Assembly (NCBI GenBank): GCA_027604705.1 | Contig: JADHYV010000003.1 | Span: 434,001 to 498,000 of the forward strand | Origin: Allomyces arbusculus | Taxonomy: Eukaryota > Blastocladiomycota > Blastocladiomycetes > Blastocladiales > Blastocladiaceae | Length of the DNA: 64,000 nt | Reading direction: 5' to 3' | In this document: positions 1 to 11,700 of the stretch, in pieces | How the letters are laid out: every line of letters begins with the position of its first letter | Position numbering within the stretch: the stretch's first letter is position 1 | Notes under the pieces: generated by a model | Told to the model about the DNA's origin: nothing | What the model saw: only the letters and a program-made list of their open reading frames with translations | The model's database searches: none | Translations under genes and position numbers: made by a program

Positions 1-210
1 GCGCAGGTAGGCCTGTCCGCCGAAAATCACGGCGACGTAGGTGACAGCCGTGACAGCGACAATTGTGCCGGACGAGAGCGGCACATGCTCAAAGTCGAAC
101 GAGTCGAGTGGAGCACCGACGACGGCCTCGTAGGCAGTGCGCAAAAACGGCGTGAAGATGGGCGCGGGCAGCGCGTCAAGAATCGTGTCGGACACGAGCT
201 TGGCCGACAT
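1..210 (-). CDS. ELO-family very-long-chain fatty acid elongase, N-terminal fragment
   Basis: This is the first 70 codons of a gene that runs off the left edge. The ATG is at 210. The frame stays open upstream of it, so a longer N-terminus cannot be excluded. The piece contains the segment that opens fungal ELO proteins: an FEH..PLSS stretch followed by a hydrophobic helix ending in VIFGGQ, comparable to the PLST...VIIFGG stretch of yeast Elo2/Elo3. Family members are ER multi-pass condensing enzymes that extend acyl-CoA with malonyl-CoA for sphingolipids. The catalytic HxxHH box would lie outside the window, so activity and substrate class cannot be judged. Assignment rests on one conserved block. 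Confidence 0.7.
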   Translation of the reverse strand, partial: MSAKLVSDTILDALPAPIFTPFLRTAYEAVVGAPLDSFDFEHVPLSSGTIVAVTAVTYVAVIFGGQAYLR

Positions 211-730
211 GGTCGAGATGCTCTTGGCAACAGGGACAGCGGGAGCGGACAGTCGTGGTGCAGTTGGTACAGTTGGTCCAAATGGGGTCGGCGTCGACGG
301 TGCAGCGGGGGGTCGCAGCGCGAGCGCGGGCACAGGAGAGGGAGAGCGCGTCGAGAGCGAGGTCCAAGATGCGGTGGACGGGAAGAGAGGGGGGGCGCGC
401 GGGGTGTGCAGCGATATTTATTGGCGGGGCGAGCCGGTCGTGGGTCGGGGTGGGGAGCGGTTGGTCGTGCGCAATCGTCGCACTCGCTTGCGCGCAGAAC
501 CGGTCAGGGAAGAACACAGGCACGGGGACAAGGCCGGCCTGGTCCGGGCGAGGTTCTTTCGTGGAAGGCCGGCGCGTGGTGGGAAGGATGCCAGGCGGCG
601 CGATGGGCGCGCTGGTGACGCTGGCTGTTGCCTGGCGGCCGGTCAAGAACGACTGTGCTGGCCCGGCGCGCGGTGGTTGCTGCTGGCCGCGCGGTGCGCC
701 TCTCTTCATGGCGGCGCGCTGATCAGCGTG
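211..730. other. Intergenic spacer between divergent ELO and four-TM genes
   Basis: The start codons of two divergent genes flank this stretch, so it should hold both promoters. Open frames cross it on both strands, but they are Arg/Pro/Gly-rich products of GC-rich DNA without recognisable domains. I see no clear TATA box or repeat. Confidence 0.5.
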
Positions 731-1821
731 ATGTCAGTGAAAATCAGGCTGCTGTCACAGGCATTCGAGCGCTGCTGCTGCACGGCGTGACCGTCCCTGC
801 CTCTCTCCACCGCAGCAGCATCTCGCCACCTCGCCGCCCCTCGGCCCCCCTGCCTCCAACGACGCGACGGCGAGCGTTGGCGCAGTAGACAGCGACAGCG
901 ACGACGGCGGTTACCCGCCCACCTCAACTCGCTGCAAGCCCGCAGTCGATCCCGGCACGACGAGCGCCACCTGCGAACGCGACGAGAAGCGGCTCACATC
1001 CTCGACAACCGACCAAATCCTCGCCGGCCACCATCACGTCCAAATGGAAAAGCCTGGCGCACCATCTCGCGCCGACCTGCTCGATGGCTTCCTGCCGCCG
1101 TACCTGTCGGCACCGCCAATGAAGCCGACACCCGTCCCAGCCGCGGCCCCGCTCGCACAGCCTCCACTCGGTCGTCCTGCCCCAGCGGGTCCCGCACCAG
1201 CTGCGACGCGGCCCAAATTGCCGATTCCGACCGTGCGGTCGCTCGTCTCCAAGTGTGTGCCTGAAGTGGGCCACGCTGCGATGCTGCGCGCATGCCTCAT
1301 CGCAGTGAGCGGGGCCGAGCTGTTCAACACCATCGCCTTCTCGGTCATTTGGTTCGTGCGCGTGCCCGGATTTGGCCTGACGTTTCTTTCGCTGTTGCGG
1401 AGCATTGTCCACCTGTGCACGATTGCCGTGGCTTACGTGACGTGGTTCAAGGCGGTGAGTTCGAGTGCAACTTTCTGATTGCTTGATGGTGTGGATACTT
1501 TCTCATCATCGTCTTGTTTCTGTCAAACAGGGCACACGCGTCGCAGCAACCGGTGGACCGCGAGGTGCGTCGTCGTTGCGGTTCGACAGCCACATCACGC
1601 TGCACGGCCTCTCGCTGCACTCGCTCTACTGCCTCTACATGGCCGCAGGCCTCCCGCAGACGGGGTCAGCCGGTGCTGTCTGGTGGCAGGCACACTTTGC
1701 CATGGCACGGCCCGGCACTTCACTCGTGTGCCTCGCATGCGCGCTCGTCTGGCTTGCGGCTGCAGCGTTCACGGGCATCGTCTACTTTCGGCTGCGGCGT
1801 TCGCCGGGTGGCGGGAGCTAG
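731..1821 (+). CDS. Four-transmembrane protein of unknown function
   Basis: Modelled exons are 731-736, 816-1454 and 1531-1821 (311 aa). The last two are well supported: the frame is open, and the GTGAGT...CAG intron removes a stop and joins two hydrophobic halves. The first exon (ATG TCA, then an intron ending CCGCAG) is tentative; the alternative is the in-frame ATG at 1044. The first ~130 residues are Ser/Asp/Pro-rich and probably disordered. Four hydrophobic segments follow: two before the intron (near codons 40-75 and 95-130 counted from the ATG at 1044) and two after it. I do not recognise the family. The layout resembles the 45.2-46.0 kb gene: low-complexity N-terminus, four TMs, and an intron just after TM2. 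Confidence 0.6.
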
Positions 1822-2493
1822 ATGCAGGGCTGCTGGAGAGCATGCGTTGCTTGGCATTACATGGTTAGACGGACGAGATTCGAGGTCGTGTCCTTGCTTG
1901 TACATATTTTAACGCTCGTGTTATTGACGTTCCTGTCGCCTCGCCATCGCCGTTGCTGTCACCGTCGCCGCGAATCGCGATTTGGCATGCAGAGCTCGGA
2001 CGCCTGTTTAGACGCCGCGATCATTGCAACAAAATGAAGCTGCCGAGCTCAGCACCACGTCCAAACCACTCACGATGCATGCTCGAGCGCATCTCCCAGA
2101 ACCGACAACGGCTGAGGCGCTCGACTTACTGCAATTCCTTGATTATGGCCATATTGTCGCGCCGCCCGCTCCTGCCGCCCTTGCTCGCGACGGCCTGCTG
2201 ATTCTCCTGCTCTCGGCACCCAGGTGATGGTGGGGACCTTGCCCTGCAACGGCCCTTGACGACTGCCCGTGCCCGCCCTCTCCAGTTCGCTCTCACGGGG
2301 ACATTGCCCCTGATCCCGCCCTGCCCACTCGAAACGCGTCCGACACGCTCTGTTCGCCACCGCCGTCCCGCGCCCACCGTCCCGCGCTTGCATCACCATC
2401 TTGCCCGCCAGCCTCCACTCCGGCATCGCGCCAAGGCCGTGCCAAGACTCTCAGGCTGTGCCATCGACCGTGGATCCGCCGTCTTGGGCCGTC
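1822..2493. other. Spacer upstream of the CaMKK-like kinase gene
   Basis: This holds the 3' end of the four-TM gene and the presumed promoter/5' UTR of the kinase. The kinase frame is open upstream of its first ATG at 2494, but without another ATG. No other feature is seen. Confidence 0.5.
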
Positions 2494-4474
2494 ATGCGGG
2501 ACTTCCACGCGTTGGCGCAGCGCGGCCTCGCGCGGCTCCGACGGACTCCCGGCGCGCAGACCGGCGCGTCGACCAGTACTTTACCCAGCAATCCCGCCGT
2601 TCAGGGAGCCGCGCCGCTCGCGTCGGGTGCCGAGACGCGTCGCGACCCGGTTGCTGCCCCCGCGGATGCTTCCACCGCTCCCGCTACTGCCGCGCCCACA
2701 ACCCCGGACCGGCGCACGACTCCACGCAAGAGCCGATGGACGCCAACGCTTTCCCTGTCGCTGCCCGGCAGCCGCCCGACCTCCCCCTCGCGTAGCGGCG
2801 ACGTCCACGACGTGGCGTGGCCGACGCGGTCGGTCCCCGCCGACGCGCTGCAGCTCGCGGCCAGCCCGCGGCGGGCCATTTTGCCATCGGCGGCGGCACG
2901 CGCCGTTTCCCCACCGCCGTCCCCCGTCAAGGAGACCTTCCACGTGCGCACATCCTCGGTCGAGTCGCCGATGGTCTGCCACGAGCACGATCCGGCGGGC
3001 GCACGGCTCACGCAAATCATCAACCAGTATCTGGTGCTGAAGGAGCTGGGGTCCGGCGGGTTCGGGGCCGTGTCGATGGTGCGCAACGTGGATACGATGC
3101 GCGATTATGCGTGTAAAGCCATTTCCAAGTCGCGGTTGCGGCGCAAATTCCGGTTCCGTGCGGTCGCGCTGGGCGAGGACGCGGCCGAGTGCACAGATAA
3201 GGTCAAAACGGAGATTGCCGTGCTGAAGAAGTTGTCGGCGCACCCAAATATCACGTCGTTGTATGAGGTGCTGGACGACGTGCAGGAGGATAACCTCTAC
3301 ATGAGTGCGTGTCGCGCACGGCTGCACGAGACGTTGGGAATGTTCGCTGACGTAGGCCGGTGGGATCTTGTCGTAGTCTTTGAGCTCTGTGCCGGGCCCA
3401 TCATGAAAGTCGACGTGGGCCACCGCGTCGCGCCGTTCTCGGAAGACCGGTGCCGCAAGTACTTTCGCGACATTGTGCTCGGGCTCGAGTTCTGTACGCG
3501 CCAGGTTTGCTCGGCGCCCTTTGCTCTTCCCGGCCTTTTCCCCTGACCCTCGCCTCCTCCTCCCCCATCTAGTGCACTCGAACCGCATCATCCACTGCGA
3601 CCTGAAACCCGACAACATCCTGCTCACGTTCGACGACCGCGCGCAAATCACCGATTTTGGGATCGCGCACATGTGCGCCGACGACGCCGACGACCAGATC
3701 CTGATCCGCAACGGGTCCCCGGCCTTTGCGCCCCCCGAAGCGTGCGACCCGACCGCCGAACGCGTCTGCGGGAAAGCGCTCGACATGTGGTGTCTCGGAA
3801 CCACACTCTACTGCCTGGCGCACGGCCGCGTGCCGTTTGAAGAGATGCACCATCTCGCGCTCTGGGCCAAAGTGCTCAACGAAGACCCGAAATTCGGCGA
3901 GCACTTGTCGACCGACCTGGTCGACTTGTTGGCGGGGTTGATGGCCAAGGTGCCCGCGGCGAGGATGGCGCTCGATGCGGTTAAGACCCATGCGTGGGTG
4001 ACGCGAGGTGGAACGGACCCGATGGTCCCGACGGAGCATAACTGCTACTTCCCGAAGATCACGCAGGAGGATGTCGAGAACGCCGTGGTCAAGGTGAGTT
4101 TCCTCGATCGGTTGCTCGGCCGGATATACCGCGCGTCGTCGCCGACTCCCGCAACGGCGGTCGTGGGTCCGCGCGCCACGTCGGCGCCGCCCACGATCGA
4201 GCCCGTGCTCGAAGTCTCGGAAAGTTTGTCGACGCTCCCGAGCGCGCACGACCGGGCGAGCCGCGCCGCGTCGGCCGTGTCGTTACCGAGCACGCACGAC
4301 TTGGGCGCCGCGGTAGGGAACAAGCGCGACGAGGGTGTCGTGGATTCCGGATGGAGTGTGCAGGTCGGGGTGGTTGCGAGTGATGCGCTGGATGGGGACG
4401 GTGAGGTGGACGCGATGCGGCGGGTCGATGGGAGCGAACCGGACGCGCATGGGGTCGAGGCGGCGACTGGATGA
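2494..4474 (+). CDS. CaMKK / SNF1-activating-type serine/threonine kinase
   Basis: Exons are 2494-3304, 3377-3493 and 3573-4474 (609 aa); both introns restore conserved kinase sequence. A Ser/Pro/Ala-rich N-terminus of ~170 aa precedes the kinase domain. The glycine loop (GSGGFGAV) is near residue 187, VAIK-type Lys in YACK near 208, the catalytic loop near 316, DFG near 335, and FAPPEA serves as the APE motif. The best family match is CaMKK2: the EVLDD..EDNLYM segment, the KTHAWVTR..T.P stretch and the following TQEDVENAV block all align. Known relatives (yeast Sak1/Elm1/Tos3, fission yeast Ssp1) phosphorylate AMPK/SNF1. The catalytic HRD motif reads HCD here, so it is a non-RD kinase, unusual for the family. 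The tail after ~500 is low complexity. Function as an AMPK kinase is inferred. Confidence 0.85.
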
Positions 4475-4775
4475 CACTAGCTGGCGCGGAGAATGGACTG
4501 GTGGAGCGGAGTTGCGAGGTTGGACGCGGTCGGTCGCGACGGGGCCGCGTTCTTTGGGCGTGTATCCGGGACACAACAATGGAAGTTTAGAGGCTAGATA
4601 AAAATTGGTCTTGCTGCTCGCCTGCTCAACCTCGGCGCCATGGCTCCTGTTCATCCTGGTGATGTGCTTCGTTGTTGATTTTGATCGCTCAAGCCGCGTT
4701 ATGAGTGCACGTTCAAACATGTCCACTAGATTCATCTCCCTCGTCCCCTTCCGCAGTCCCTAGAACATGCCAATT

Positions 4776-6177
4776 TCAGCACCACAGTCCACCCGGCGCC
4801 GCGGCCGTCATCCGCGCCATCTCGGCCGCGAGTTCCCCACGCCGCTGGTCGACGCGCGTCGCAATGTCGTTGAGTAGCGGGTGCGTCCACGGGACCACGG
4901 CCGTCTTCCACCAAGAAAAGCACACGGGGATGGGCGCCCACAAGTGCACGGCCTCGTCGACGGTCACGGCTTGGTCGGCCGCGATATGCGGGAAATGCAG
5001 CGGCTGGTCGTTCTTGAGAAGAGGAGGAACTGGCATGGTGGCCGTGTCAAGCAGGTCCAGGACGTTCAGCAGCTCGTGCAGCGCGTCGTCAACGTCCTCG
5101 CATTCCATTCGCTCGTCGCCCTCGCGTGTCTTGTTCTTCTCGTCGGTCGTCACGACGCCCGAGTCAGCCAGGTGCATCGCGCAACGGGGATCGAGCGCTG
5201 GCGGCGCCAAGGGCGTTGGCGCGGCAGGCGACGTCGGCTCGAGTTCGCCGAGCGCGGGTGAGCCCACGGGCGTAATTGCGGTAGACAACGACGGCTCGAG
5301 ATCGTCGAGCGCAGGCGGCGGCAGCAACGTGTCGGGGAGAGGCGACGGCCATTCCGAGTCGGCTGCGAGGTAAGCGAGCAGGAGGCCATCGGGGAGGGGG
5401 GACGAACCGCCCGGCGTGAGCAATGTTGCGCGAGGAGTGCCCTTGGTGGACGATTCGGCCGACGAATCATCGAGGACTGTGATAGGATTAGACAGAGGGT
5501 GAGAACGCGTCAAGCGAGGGGCCAAAACCGGGAGATCGGACACGGACGCGAGGGCAAGTCGCCGGTGGACGTCGACTGTGCTCGGAGGTGCGGTGATTCG
5601 GGCGGCGTTGCAAACTCGTCCAAGTTCTACGGCCCGAAATGCGTTGAGTTTGGACGCGATAACGGCGGTGGTCAGCGGCAACGGTCCCCAAGGGTACCTC
5701 GTGCGGCAAGTTCATCAGCGACCCTTGCCCACCGACACACTTGCTCGCCGTGATCGGGCACCGTTCCTCATCGTCATCGGCAGCCTGCACGCCGCGTAGT
5801 TTCCGGTTCTCGTCCTGTAGCACGCGGACCACACGCCTGAGCTCGCGAATCGTCATACACAGCCGCGCGTGCTGTTGCTCACGAGCGTGCGCCTTGATCT
5901 TGGCGCGCGCGAGCTGCGATTCCGAGAGTTGCAGCTGATCCTGCAGCTTCTCCACCTTGTGCGAGTAGTGGTTGACGAGGCCCGTCGTGGCCACGTCGAG
6001 CTGGTGCCGCAGGTCGTCAATCAGTTTGTGCGCCGAGTTGGATGGTTGCGGGGCGCGTGGCGCGTGACCGGGCTGAACCGAGCGAAAGTCGGGTCAGTGT
6101 GAGAGCACAAGACAGTGTCACAGGCGTTTCCAGGGAGAACAAACCATCGCGGCCGGCGAGGGCTGTTCCTCGAACAT
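4776..6177 (-). CDS. Coiled-coil protein of unknown function
   Basis: Modelled exons, in transcript order: 6177-6145, 6072-5698, 5626-5548, 5476-4776. The first exon codes only 11 residues (MFEEQPSPAAM). The next encodes a ~100-residue charged coiled coil (KVEKLQDQLQLSESQLAR... through VLQDENRKLR). The second half is Pro/Ser/Leu-rich with an acidic patch. It ends in a compact, Trp-containing C-terminal segment (WWKTAVVPWTHPLL and an Arg/Glu-rich helix), which looks like the conserved end of a family I cannot name. The donor of the third intron (GTCCGT) is weak and that junction is the least certain. The gene is convergent with the kinase and divergent from the DCAF4-like gene. Confidence 0.6.
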
Positions 6178-6662
6178 GGTTGCGTGAGGAAACAGTCGTC
6201 TAATTCTATGACGCAAAGATGCACACGGCTATCTCGCGATGTCCGAATCTGGATCAAACGATCGAAAAGGGAACTGGGATCGACAACGCCTCACCTTGGT
6301 GGCAGGGACACGGGCTGGGTGGGCACGATGGTTGGCGTGCAGGGGGTCTTGTTGGCGAGATCAGCGGAGCGAGGAAGGCAGATTGCGATCAATTGCAGAA
6401 AGTTGCAGCGAGTTGCGAGCGGAGAGGTGGCCAGCAATATTAGCGAGCTGTGCGCCATCTGCGGATCAAGCAGCATCAAGCTGAACGAACAGGTGAAATG
6501 AAATTTGACGTGCCTCACAACAAGTCATCTGACCGCGTAAGCAATGAGTCACACTCACAGCCCCGTTTTCCGCTCACACCGTCCTAGTCGAAAATTCCTG
6601 ATCACAAAGCCAACAGCCCAACATCATCAACGAGCAAGAGCGAACCGACCACTCGCATCGAC

Positions 6663-8411
6663 ATGTCGCAAGCGCCCCGAGAGATCCCCGGGTTTTACTG
6701 GGACCCCGAGACCAAGCGCTACTACCGCGTGACCAAGGACCATCCTGGACCGGCCACCAGCTCATCCTCCGTTTTGCGGCCAGAGTCAGGAACGAGCCCA
6801 GTGCAAAGGGAATCTGGGCCAAGTAGCAAGCGTGCTCGAGTCGCACCGCGATACCAATTTCCGTCAACGTCGCGGCGTGGTGGCCAACGCTCATCGCTTT
6901 GGGCCGGCTCGCAAGGCGATCGCGCCGCACCGGCAAGACTTTCGCTACCAAGGCTCGGTAGACTGCGAGAGCTGTTTGGCCATCAAGTCGGCGCGCAATG
7001 GGACCAATCGGTGTTCCGGTGTGCGCTGTTGCAGCGACCGCTGCGGCCCCAAGAAGCGACAGTCGTCGTGGACAGGGTGGAGAAGCGAGCGCACGGCCGC
7101 CGCCGCGTCCAAGAGCCAACGAGCGACGGAAATGGGGTGGAGAAGGGAGCTCACGACCGTCCCGTTTGGTCCGTGCCGTGCGCCGTGCAAGGTCGGTCCC
7201 CACGGGTGACGTTTGATCGGACCACGGGTTGCCTCTTCTTTTCGGACGCGGCCAATGTGAGGTGCGTTGCCTCCCCCTCGTCTCGCGGACACGTCTCTGA
7301 CTTCAGAATGTGGGGCCGTTGCTAGGGCGGCGCAACTACTCGACTTGGCGCACTCGCCGAACGTCGACCACACCATCGTGGGCCACTTCGACTCGGACAT
7401 TGTCGCACTAGAAACACTCCACGACGCTCGCATGCTGCTGTATGTCGCACTCGTCCCTCTCCACCAATACATGTCCATCCGTTTTGACCCCTCCCCGCTT
7501 TCCTGACCAGGGTCGGCCTCCTCGGCGGCCACCGCTCGTCGGGCCGCGTGCACCTCTGCGGTGTCAGCGCGCACGGCCAACTCGCATTGCACCATCCGAA
7601 ACCGTTTGCCACGATCACGCTCAAAAACATGTCCTGCTGGACCGCGACCGCGCGACCCACCTCAACCGCGACCGGCGTCGACGTCGCGATCGGATCCACG
7701 CGCACCGTGCATGTCTCGCACATCGACCCGACCGGCCGCCCCTTCCCGACCGCCGTCCTGACGACCCTCTCCGACCCGCTCGCGCTGCACTGGTCCCACG
7801 ACCACCGGGACCTCCTCTATGTCGGCCAGCGCGACGGATTCGTGCACCTCGTCGACGTGCGCGTCCCGTCCGTGCGCACGCACTTGGCGCTGGCTGCAGT
7901 CGCATCCATTCCGCCGTCCGTGCCCGTCGTGCCGGATACGGCGCGGACGCGAGGGTGGATCGCGCAGCCGACGGTCCCGGCATCGCCGATATCAGCGATC
8001 CAGAGTCACGGGGGCGATGTGTATGCGCTGCACCGTGACGGGTCTCTACGCGCGCTGCTCCCGGGTCATGGCGCGGTCGAGGTCGTGCGCCCGTGCCCCG
8101 GTGCGGACCGAGGGGAGACGTTACTGTACCCGCTCGGGATGGCGGCGACGCCGATGGGGGTCGTGGCGGTGCAGCCGACGGGCGAGTCGTGGGTGCGGGT
8201 CGCGGGGCAGAAGGTGGTGCAAGTGATTGGTGGTGGTGGTGGTGGTGGCGGCGGCGATGTCGCACCTTGTCCAGATCTGGTCGCGGTGCCCGCGGATGCA
8301 ATGTCGCGCCATGCGTTTGAGGCGGCGACGGCGAATTCTGACGATTTCATGGACGAGTTTTGTAATTCGGTGGTGGGGGTGCATTCCAATGGGTTTGTCT
8401 TTGCCCAATAG
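6663..8411 (+). CDS. DCAF4 (WDR21)-like WD-repeat protein
   Basis: Exons are 6663-7261, 7326-7439 and 7511-8411 (537 aa). The first acceptor (CTAG at 7325) was chosen because it alone keeps the frame. The N-terminus has the signature IPGFYWDPETKRYYR, matching the LPG(Y/F)Y(Y/F)DPEKKRYFR motif of DCAF4. The middle and C-terminus contain WD-type strands such as LLYVGQRDGFVHLVDVR, equivalent to the FNGCRSGEIFAIDLR strand of human DCAF4. DCAF4 proteins are substrate receptors of the CUL4-DDB1 ubiquitin ligase. A run of nine Gly codons made of GGT/GGC (from about 8227) lies in a loop of the last exon. Repeat-like blades are degenerate, so the blade count is unclear. Role in a CRL4 ligase is inferred from family only. 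Confidence 0.62.
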
Positions 8412-8771
8412 ACATCATATTTGGGGTAGGAGCGCAGTAGCGCCACGCCAGAGAAAACGTAGACATCGATCGCGTGAGCTAGCAAGATATATCAAACAAT
8501 CGAAACGCAATCACGGCACCGCGGACCCAATATCACCGTAGCCCTTGGCGCTGGCACCTGCACCCCCGCGCGCGGCGAGCGACCAGACTCCCGCAATGGG
8601 GCCGATGATCGTACCGACCGGGGTAGACAGGCGCGCAGTGCAAAAACGGGGAGCCGTCCCCCATGCTTCGTTTGGTCGAGCCCGCAAAACGAGCCGTCGA
8701 CCCACAAAACTGCTCCGCGCGTGCGCGAAACGTATGCGTGCAGAAGCCAACGCACATCAACGCTGCCTGCA
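8412..8771. other. Convergent 3' spacer
   Basis: This lies between the stop codons of the DCAF4-like gene (+) and UPF2 (-). No coding or structured feature was recognised. Confidence 0.5.
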
Positions 8772-11700
8772 TCATGTCCGTCCGCGCGACCCCGAATTCG
8801 ACCACAACACGCGCTTCCCGCCCTGCCGCCCACCCGCACCTGCGTTCGCCGCCGCCACTTCGGCCGCGCGCTCCTCCAACTCGCGGCGCTCGTACTTGAG
8901 CACGTAGCTCTTGAGCTCGAGCCGCTCGGCCTCTTCGCGGGCACGAATCTGCGCAACATGCTGCGCGAGCTCCGAGTCCTCGGGCACCGTGAACTCGCGC
9001 GTAACCACCTTGGCGCCGCGCTTGGTGAGCAGCGCGAGCGACGGTTCCGTGGACGACGACGTGTTGGCCGCGGCGCCGGGGACGGCGCGGGTCGCGGCCG
9101 CGTGCCGGTCCGGGATGGCGATGGCCGTGACGGCGACGGGCCGGCGGCGCGAGGACGGGTCGGGGCGTTCCGACATGAGCAGCTGTAACTCGCGGTCAAG
9201 CATGGCGGATTCGTCTTCTTCCTCGTCGTCGTCGTCGTCCTCATCGTCGTCCTCGTCATCGTCGAGGTCGTCGAGATCGCTCAAATCACTCAGGTCGTCG
9301 TCGAGGTCATCGTCGTCGTCGGATTCGGATACGTCCGACTCGTCGTCGTCCTCGTCGTCCTCGTCGTCGCTCTCCCCGGACCCGTGCGAGCCTGCGTCAC
9401 TCAGATCGGCCTCGCCGGCAACCTCGTCCGTCAGGTCCGGCTCGGCTCCCTCGATTTCGCCCGCGTCGGCGGAAGTCGGCGACGTGATGGTCTCCTGCTG
9501 CTTGGCCTGCTTGCCGACGAGCTCCTGCGCGGCCTCGACGGCCTCCTCGTACGACATGCGCTTCATTTTTGGGCGGAGCGTCTATACAAACGTGGTCGGC
9601 GTTAGCAGTTGCGCTGGTGTTGAACTTGCCGAGACGGCCAGCAAGCGTACCTCGAACAGGTCCTGCACGACAAATTCGACGTCCATGGGCAGCGGGTTCT
9701 TACAGACGATGTAGAGCTGCAAGGGTGGAAAGGCATCGTTGCGAGAAGTGTCAGCCACTGCTGCGGCAGCCAACTTCGCGCGTGACGATATCAACGAAAT
9801 GCAAGCGCACCTGGAACATGATGAGGAACCGGTCGAGCCGGACCTTGTTCAGCCGCGCGCCGCACACGTCGAGCAGTGCCGCAACGAGCCGGATGCGGAA
9901 AAACTCGGTCGGCCCGTCCTTGAACGGGAACGAAATGAGCAGTTCGAGCACGGCAAAGATGAGGTTGCCGTCGACCACAAAAGCATTGTAGAGGTGGCCC
10001 AGGAACGCCGTCTTCATCGTGCGCATCTGGTTCTCTTGGTAGTTGTTGCGCTGAAATCGCAGCGACGCGTCAGAATAAGAGCAAGCAGAGTGTGAACGAC
10101 GGCTGATCCGAATGCGTACCTCCATAGCTGACTTGATGTACTCGATCAAGTTGTCGACGACGTAAATGCCCAAATCCGGATGGTAGACGCACAGGCCGGC
10201 AAGCACCGCGGCGACATGCTCGAGCTGGTGAAACTTAACCCCCTTGAGCTTCGAGAACCGCTTGACCATCAGGTCCATGGTGGCCTCCTCGGCCCACGCA
10301 AACTTGCGTAGCTGCATGATCGTGTACTTGACGCGCGGCTTGGTCAGTTCCGTGAACAAGTACAAGATGTACTCTTCCTCGGGCGGCCGCTCCTTCTTCT
10401 TGATCGCGCTACTGCCCGGCGTCCGCGGCTGGCACGCAGCCTGCGCGCTCTCGACCATCAGCACGAGCCGCGTATCCGTGAGCCGCTTCTTGATGCGCGT
10501 CACCCACTCGAGAACCTCGACCATACGCGCATTCGTCGCTGGGTCGGCCAGCAAGAGCCGGCCACACCCTTCGAGGAAATGACTCAACGTCTCGACGTTC
10601 GACGGCGTCACGTTCTCTAGCAACAGTTTCAGGTTGAAAAACACGACAGGCGCCGGCGCCAGCCGGAACTTGACGAGTTCGCTCAAGTACCGCGCCGAAA
10701 CGAGTTTCGCGTTGAACGCGTCCATGGCCGCCGGACCCGCGAGCTGTCGAGTCGTGCGGATTTGCCGGCGGAACGTGCGGTCGAGCTCGTCAATCACGAG
10801 GTCAGCGATTTCGAACCGTTTCAGGATTGCGAGGAGCCGCGCGTAGAGCGCGACCATGTCGCCGCGCTGCCGCACGTCGACGAGAACGCGCGCGAGCCGG
10901 CGCTGCGCCTTGCGCGTATTGTAGTAGCAGAACTCGACGGCTGCTTGGTCGATCAGGGCCGGGTTGTCGCAGTGCGGGAGGCGGCTCAGGAGCGCGGCGA
11001 GTTGCGACGCGGAGCTCGAGTCTTCTTCTTCCTCGTCATCACCGTTCGCGTCGTCGTCTTCGGCGTCGAGCCGGCTCTTGCCTCGATCCGCATCCTCGTC
11101 ATCCTCCAGCGTCTCGAGCGAAGTGGGCGGCTTGTCGTCAATAGAGGCCGGAGCCGAAGCTGCCGCAGCCTCGTTGCCGGTCTGATCCGCCGTGTCCTCG
11201 TCCGGGGAACGCGTAGGCATCGAGAGCCCCGCCGCCGCAGCGGCCGCCGCGGCCGCCTTGAGCGTCTTGGCCGTCTGCAGCAATGCCGGCGGCAACATCA
11301 GTTCCAGTTCCGGCAGATCCTGGTAAAACGCGCGGTCCTCGTCGTCCTCCCACAATCCCGAATCCAACTTCCGCTCCATCTTGTGCAACGTGATCGACGT
11401 GCCTGACGCCTGTTCCGCGTCCTCGTCCCCCTTAGCATCAAACACAGGCAATTGCCGGTCGAGATACGTGGCCAAGATCTGCGCCTGCGTCGACAGCGTC
11501 TCAAACACGCGCTGGTCGCGGTCGAGCCGCTGCCGCATATCTTCGGGCGCCTCGGTCCCGCGCTCAAACGCCCACTCGCGCGCCTTGTGCTGCAGTTTCG
11601 CGAGCGCGCGCTGGTCGGACGTGAGTCGCTTAACGAGCTGGTCAAAGTACTTGTTCACGGCCTTGCTGAGCTTGGTCTGGATCACTGGCGGCGCGAGCGT

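Noticed and set aside
2581-3804. Long minus-strand open frame opposite the kinase
   Set aside because: Antisense shadow of GC-rich coding sequence; no domain, and it spans kinase introns.
6832-7209. Cys-rich plus-strand frame overlapping DCAF4-like exon 1
   Set aside because: Looked like a possible zinc motif, but the frame starting at 6663 is open throughout and joins correctly to the WD exons.
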